64,000 nt of DNA from Rhytidiadelphus loreus (Eukaryota > Streptophyta > Bryopsida > Hypnales > Hylocomiaceae): positions 74,815,348 to 74,879,347 of the forward strand of contig OX344764.1 in the NCBI GenBank assembly GCA_947034895.1. The letters run 5' to 3'. A program made the translations under genes and the position numbers. The notes under the pieces are model-generated. The model searched no databases. It was not told the origin of the DNA and saw only the letters and a list, made by a program, of their open reading frames with translations. Of this stretch, positions 59,970 through 64,000 are shown one piece after another. Within the stretch, counting starts at the first letter, position 1, and every line of letters begins with the position of its first letter.

Positions 59970-60345
59970 CGGAAAGGCCGTCAAGAGGACGGATAGGGCG
60001 TCCAGAGGACGGGAAGGCTGTCTAGGGGGACAAGCCGTCCAGCCCACGGACCAGCCGTCGAGAGGACGGACGGCCGTGCAGGGGCTGAGACTGTCCAGCC
60101 TAAACCCTGGGCATCCAGAGGACGAGAAGGCCGTCCCCCCCCACGAACCAACCGTCCAGCGGGCCAGGCCGTCCAGAGGACGTGAAGACTTTCGAGAGAC
60201 GACACAGGTCGTCAAGAGGACAGGAAGAATCTCGAGAGACGGAAAGCCCGTCGAGAGGACGGACAGGCCGTCGAGAGGACGGACAAGCCGTCAAGAGGAA
60301 GGGAAGGCCGTCGAGAGGGCGGGAAGGTCGTCGAGCGGGACGTTC
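59970..60345. repeat. CCGTC/GACGG hairpin array upstream of kinase-like gene
   Basis: Tandem units of about 19-20 bp, each CCGTC-GAGAG-GACGG: a 5-bp inverted repeat around 5 nt. It lies just upstream of the kinase-like gene and matches the unit type of the arrays at 43.9-44.2 and 62.7-63.1 kb. No CAACCCTG end was found beyond it. Confidence 0.7.
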
Positions 60346-62700
60346 GAACAAGTGGAATTCATTTCTAATCCTTGTTCCACGAATTTTTCATTTATGTGGT
60401 TCGGCACTCTCGGACTTGTCAGGACAGGTGTCCTTCCTCTCAATCGGGCATTAGTCTACGGGGGCGGGTAGTTTAGGAGTGCTAACTTAATGTATTTATT
60501 TGTTTCAATTAGAGGACAAATAAATACTAGGGATGACATTCAAATGCTGAAAACGAGGTTTACTGCTCATTTAGAATGGAATTCTATTTTGTTGCACGTA
60601 AATAATGGGAGATACATAGAAAAAAATCACCAAAGGTCAAATTGGAAACTTCTTAATGTCGGTCCTTTAATGTTCTATTTGGATGTTCATGTTAACATTT
60701 GATTCATTCTATTGATTCTAATTGCACCCATTTTCACGAAAGTCGTTGGCATTGGGCAATGTTTTTATTCCCAAAACCTCAAAATCTCGCAATCCCTTAA
60801 AATAATTTATAATCTGTAGGGCTCAAATTTGAATTCAAATGAATTTTATCAATTATACGTAGAACAATTTCACCTTTGGAATTATTGTATTTTGATTCCA
60901 TCCTTCCTTGCATGTAAGTGCACATGACAATTTAGTATTTTGTTGAATTTTAAACCCTGTCTATACTAGTATACTCAATTCAAAGTCTCAATCGTACAAA
61001 CATTCAATAACTTACTGAGAACGGATCAAATATACAAAGACCAAGACAAAAACAACCCTCTAAATGCTCTAGTTAAAGGTAGTAAGATTAATACTCTAAA
61101 ATGGTTGATTATCAAATAAGTGAAAGACCTCCTAAACAACATATGTCACATGCATATCATTGATTCATGTAAAACATTGTTTCTTCTTTCCATTCATACA
61201 TTACATAAAAAAAATGTAGCCCTATACATCTATACTTAAGAATGTTTTACCTTTTACAGATATTGTTATGCCATTTTTTGGTGTCTTCAATATGTTTTCT
61301 AAAACTTTGAATTTAAATCATTAATCTATTTTTTTCCAATTCAAACTTCAAAGACTACATCTTGATTGAGTTTTGCACTTGTAATGCCAACTACCGAAAT
61401 GAAGGACATGTTTCGTAGTATCCGGTCCAACCTAGGTTTTGAAGTAAATCCTATAGGCTTATACCCTAAACCCTAAACCCTAGACGTTGTTGCAATTTTA
61501 AGAGAATTTGATGTTCAAGTTTATGTAACTATGACAAATAAGAGAGGATTGGTGTAAGTCCGTAAGATAAAGGAAAAAAAAGGACGAATGGATTCTAATG
61601 TTCCATGTAGTCTTCCACACAAAGGGAAACTCTAAAAGACTAAAACAATAACATAATAACATATGGCATTTGCCTTTTATTTTTATTCTCAAAATCAAAA
61701 TGCAACATTGAGTACATGAACTTGACATTTTTGTGGTGTCTATATTTTTTTTATGGCTTCTAAATTATAATGCAACTAGCGGTGAATTACTATAGTTTTT
61801 CTTATGGATTGTTTATTAATTGCTTATGTAGTATCGTATGTTAGCCACTAAACTGATTGAAGTCGCAAGGCCTCTTTTGAGTCTTTTCCATACTAAATCT
61901 GAATAAATTGCCATTTCTAATTTTCTATAGCAAAGAATTAAAAAAAAAAAAAATGTGTTTAGGCCTCTAAGGTGCACCTTTGCTTGTAGCATGTAGAATC
62001 TCATACTAGAGTACTAGACTAGTGTTCAATTGATCGGAAGAAATTTCACAAACTTGACCTATGTAGAATTGTAGATTGCAAGATATTTACAATAAACTTC
62101 ACCCTCTGAACACCCAACGGCATCATTTAGTGCCAATTTAATGGCAGTTCAATCACTTCAATGACATGGAAAGAAGTTGGAAGCGTTCATTTCATTTTCT
62201 TGGGACCTACCATGTTGAGTTACAAAGTGTATCCAATTGATTTTGTAGTCTTTCCAATATTTGCCTCCAAGTAATTCCGAGTTTAGAAAAAATAAAAATA
62301 AAAAAATATGCTCCTTTAGTGTATTTTAGGAAGTTGTTGCTCCTTACTCTAAATCTAAGATTTCTCCCCAAAATTGATATTTTGGGAGTTTGAGTCTAAC
62401 TATCAAACAAAAGGTCCTTTTCTCTAGTTCCTATTTTATGTAAAATCCCCCAACACAACCCTAAATTGAAATTTCATTATTGCGATTTGAACTTCGAATG
62501 TGTTTTTAATGTCTACTACATTGAGTACAAAACAAATATATCATGAAATGGAAATTAAGTTTACACTATGATGAATTCTAATGTTATTGTCCTTGTGATA
62601 TATACACATGGTGAAAAATTGAAAATCTGAAAATTACTTTTCTATTTAACGTGATTTTGTCAAAACTTCCACCCTGAACCAATTTAAAAAAAAAAAAAAA
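60346..62700. other. AT-rich non-coding region
   Basis: No frame with coding character. A telomere-like CCCTAAACCCTAAACCCTA run lies near 61464-61483; poly-A/T tracts lie near 61940 and 62685. Confidence 0.5.
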
Positions 62701-62711
62701 ATTATATATTG

Positions 62712-63200
62712 TGAAGGGCCGTCCTGAGGACGGAAAGGCTGTCCCAGACCACGAACAAGCCGTCATGAGGATGGGCAGGTCGTTCCCGACCAGGGACAGG
62801 CCGTCGAGGATACGGGCAGACCGTCCTCTTGGACGGGCTTTCCGTCGAAGAGACGGGCAGGCCGTCTAGGGGACAGAAAGCCCGTCCAGGACCAAATCCA
62901 AGCCGTCTAGGGGACGGGCAGGCTGTCCAGGGGACGGAATGCCCGTCCCCTCCCACATCCAGGCCGTCGAGGGGACGGAAAGCCCGTCCCCTCCTACATC
63001 CAGGCCGTCGAGGGGACGGGCAGCCCGTCTAGAGGACGGAAAGGCCGTCCGTCGAACTCTCGGGCGGCGGTGTAATCATTCCCCGAACCTGGAGACGGCG
63101 CCCCGAACCCGTTGACGGCGTTCCGACCCGAGGCCGGATGTCCGTGGACGGATCGGCCGTCCATTCCAGGGCTGTCCCCCGCCGTGGACGGTCTGGATTT
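62712..63200. repeat. CCGTC/GACGG hairpin array, left flank of the last gene A
   Basis: Tandem CCGTC-n5-GACGG units with AAAGCCCGTCC and TCCAGGCCGTC linkers, ending in GC-rich unique DNA about 270 bp before the gene A homologue at 63474. This is the same arrangement as arrays before gene A at 6313 and 34305. Confidence 0.7.
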
Positions 63201-63473
63201 GGGGGGGGACGGGCTGATTAGGTGTTAATTACCCTTGCTAACCGGGTCGGTAACTGGGGGTTATAAGTGACATTTTTTCACATTTGCCCTTGCTTCCTCT
63301 TTTGAATTGCACTGTCCTAGCTTGAGAAAGCTTCGCATTGCAATTTGAGGGGAAGTGTTATACATTTGACATTGTTTTGCCACATTTCAGTTGCCTTCAT
63401 GCAACAGAAGGCAAAACAAATTGTCATTGTATTCGCATACAGTATCGTGTGTGTCATTGTGCAGGTATCAAGA

Positions 63474-64000
63474 ATGGATGCAGAGGATGTAGCAGGAGGT
63501 GAGGGACCTGGAGGTGAGGGAAGCGGTAGAAAGAAGAGAGGAAATAGAGCAACTTTGGATTGGGGCACACTTAATGCCCCAGCGATTATGGCACAGCCTG
63601 GGTGGTTGGAGGCAGAATCACCATGGACAAGAGCGACATGTCGGCGGTTTATAGATTGGGCCCACATCAACCGCCATTGGCCACACGACCGGTACGAGGT
63701 GCACATGAAATTTGACGTGGTGAATATTGACTAGTGCACCCATCCGCACTTCAAGAAGAGGATGATTGAAGTGTCATTGGCACTTTGGGGTTCAAGATCG
63801 AAGAAGGACGGAACACTTTCATTGTGCCAAATGGCATATGCGGAGGTTTTTCTTGGCAAGGATGTGGATTGGAGAAGCTTTTTGGGCAGACAGCGGGACA
63901 ACAAGTTTCCAAATAGAACTCGCCACATTCCAACAAATCCTGTCGTGCCACTGGACAATGCACAAATTCCTGCCGTGCCATTGCTTGGTATTCAAAATGT
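63474..64000 (+). pseudogene. Gene A, copy 3, partial, with in-frame TAG
   Basis: Starts at ATG 63474, a few bases after a plausible acceptor (GTGCAG near 63461). It has a Gly/Glu-rich leader, then the gene A core: TCRRFIDWAHINRHWPHDR and, later, AEVFLGKDVDWRSF. A TAG at 63732-63734 falls just before the HxHF-like CTHPHFKKR segment and the frame continues unshifted after it, so the copy is probably inactive unless read through. It is cut off by the window end. Confidence 0.6.

Overview
The window looks like nuclear DNA of a streptophyte (a land plant or charophyte alga), and it is rich in transposable elements. Introns are GT-AG. Arabidopsis-type telomere motifs (CCCTAAA) are scattered through the spacers. 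Coding exons alternate with satellites and with transposase genes of plant type: hAT (BED/DUF659/dimerisation), a MULE-like SWIM family and a DUF7869 family. I cannot name the species. No rRNA, tRNA or organellar genes were seen.

Layout. 1-5.3 kb: 3' end of a SWIM-type transposase gene, a CATCC-rich tract, an element remnant, and a decayed DUF7869 transposon gene. 5.6-10.4 kb: an element with CGGACGG-rich flanks carrying a gene of unknown family ('gene A') and a convergent protein-kinase-like gene. 10.4-16.4 kb: AT-rich spacer, a second CATCC tract (inverted), and a 32-bp GC-rich satellite. 16.4-26.9 kb, minus strand: a 12-exon gene whose exon phases all join without a stop. It encodes about 1,245 residues with a ParB-like DGNHRR motif and a permuted (beta-class) DNA-methyltransferase-like domain. 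Its 5.3-kb first intron is made almost entirely of a 118-bp satellite. 28.5-32.5 kb: second SWIM transposase. 33-38.2 kb: element with inverted CGGACGG arrays holding a long gene A/coiled-coil/RING reading frame with three in-frame stops. 38.5-43 kb: decayed hAT transposase ending in a hAT-type terminus. 43-45.7 kb (minus) and 54.2-56.7 kb (plus): the two halves of another hAT gene, with the same 8 bp at the break on both sides. 46.7-53.9 kb: third SWIM copy, interrupted by a 3,388-bp element with a 5-bp target duplication. 58-60.3 kb: second kinase-like gene and a CCGTC/GACGG hairpin array. 62.7-64 kb: another such array and a third gene A, cut off by the window end.

Two themes stand out. 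First, the same accessory genes (gene A with or without RING, and a serine/threonine-kinase-like gene) recur beside hAT transposases and CCGTCC/GGACGG arrays. This suggests a family of hAT-like elements with cargo. Second, the ParB-methyltransferase gene is the one long, apparently undamaged multi-exon gene here; its catalytic DPPY position reads DVPE. Most other long frames carry in-frame stops, nearly all of which could come from C-to-T (or G-to-A) change, as expected for methylated, silenced transposons.
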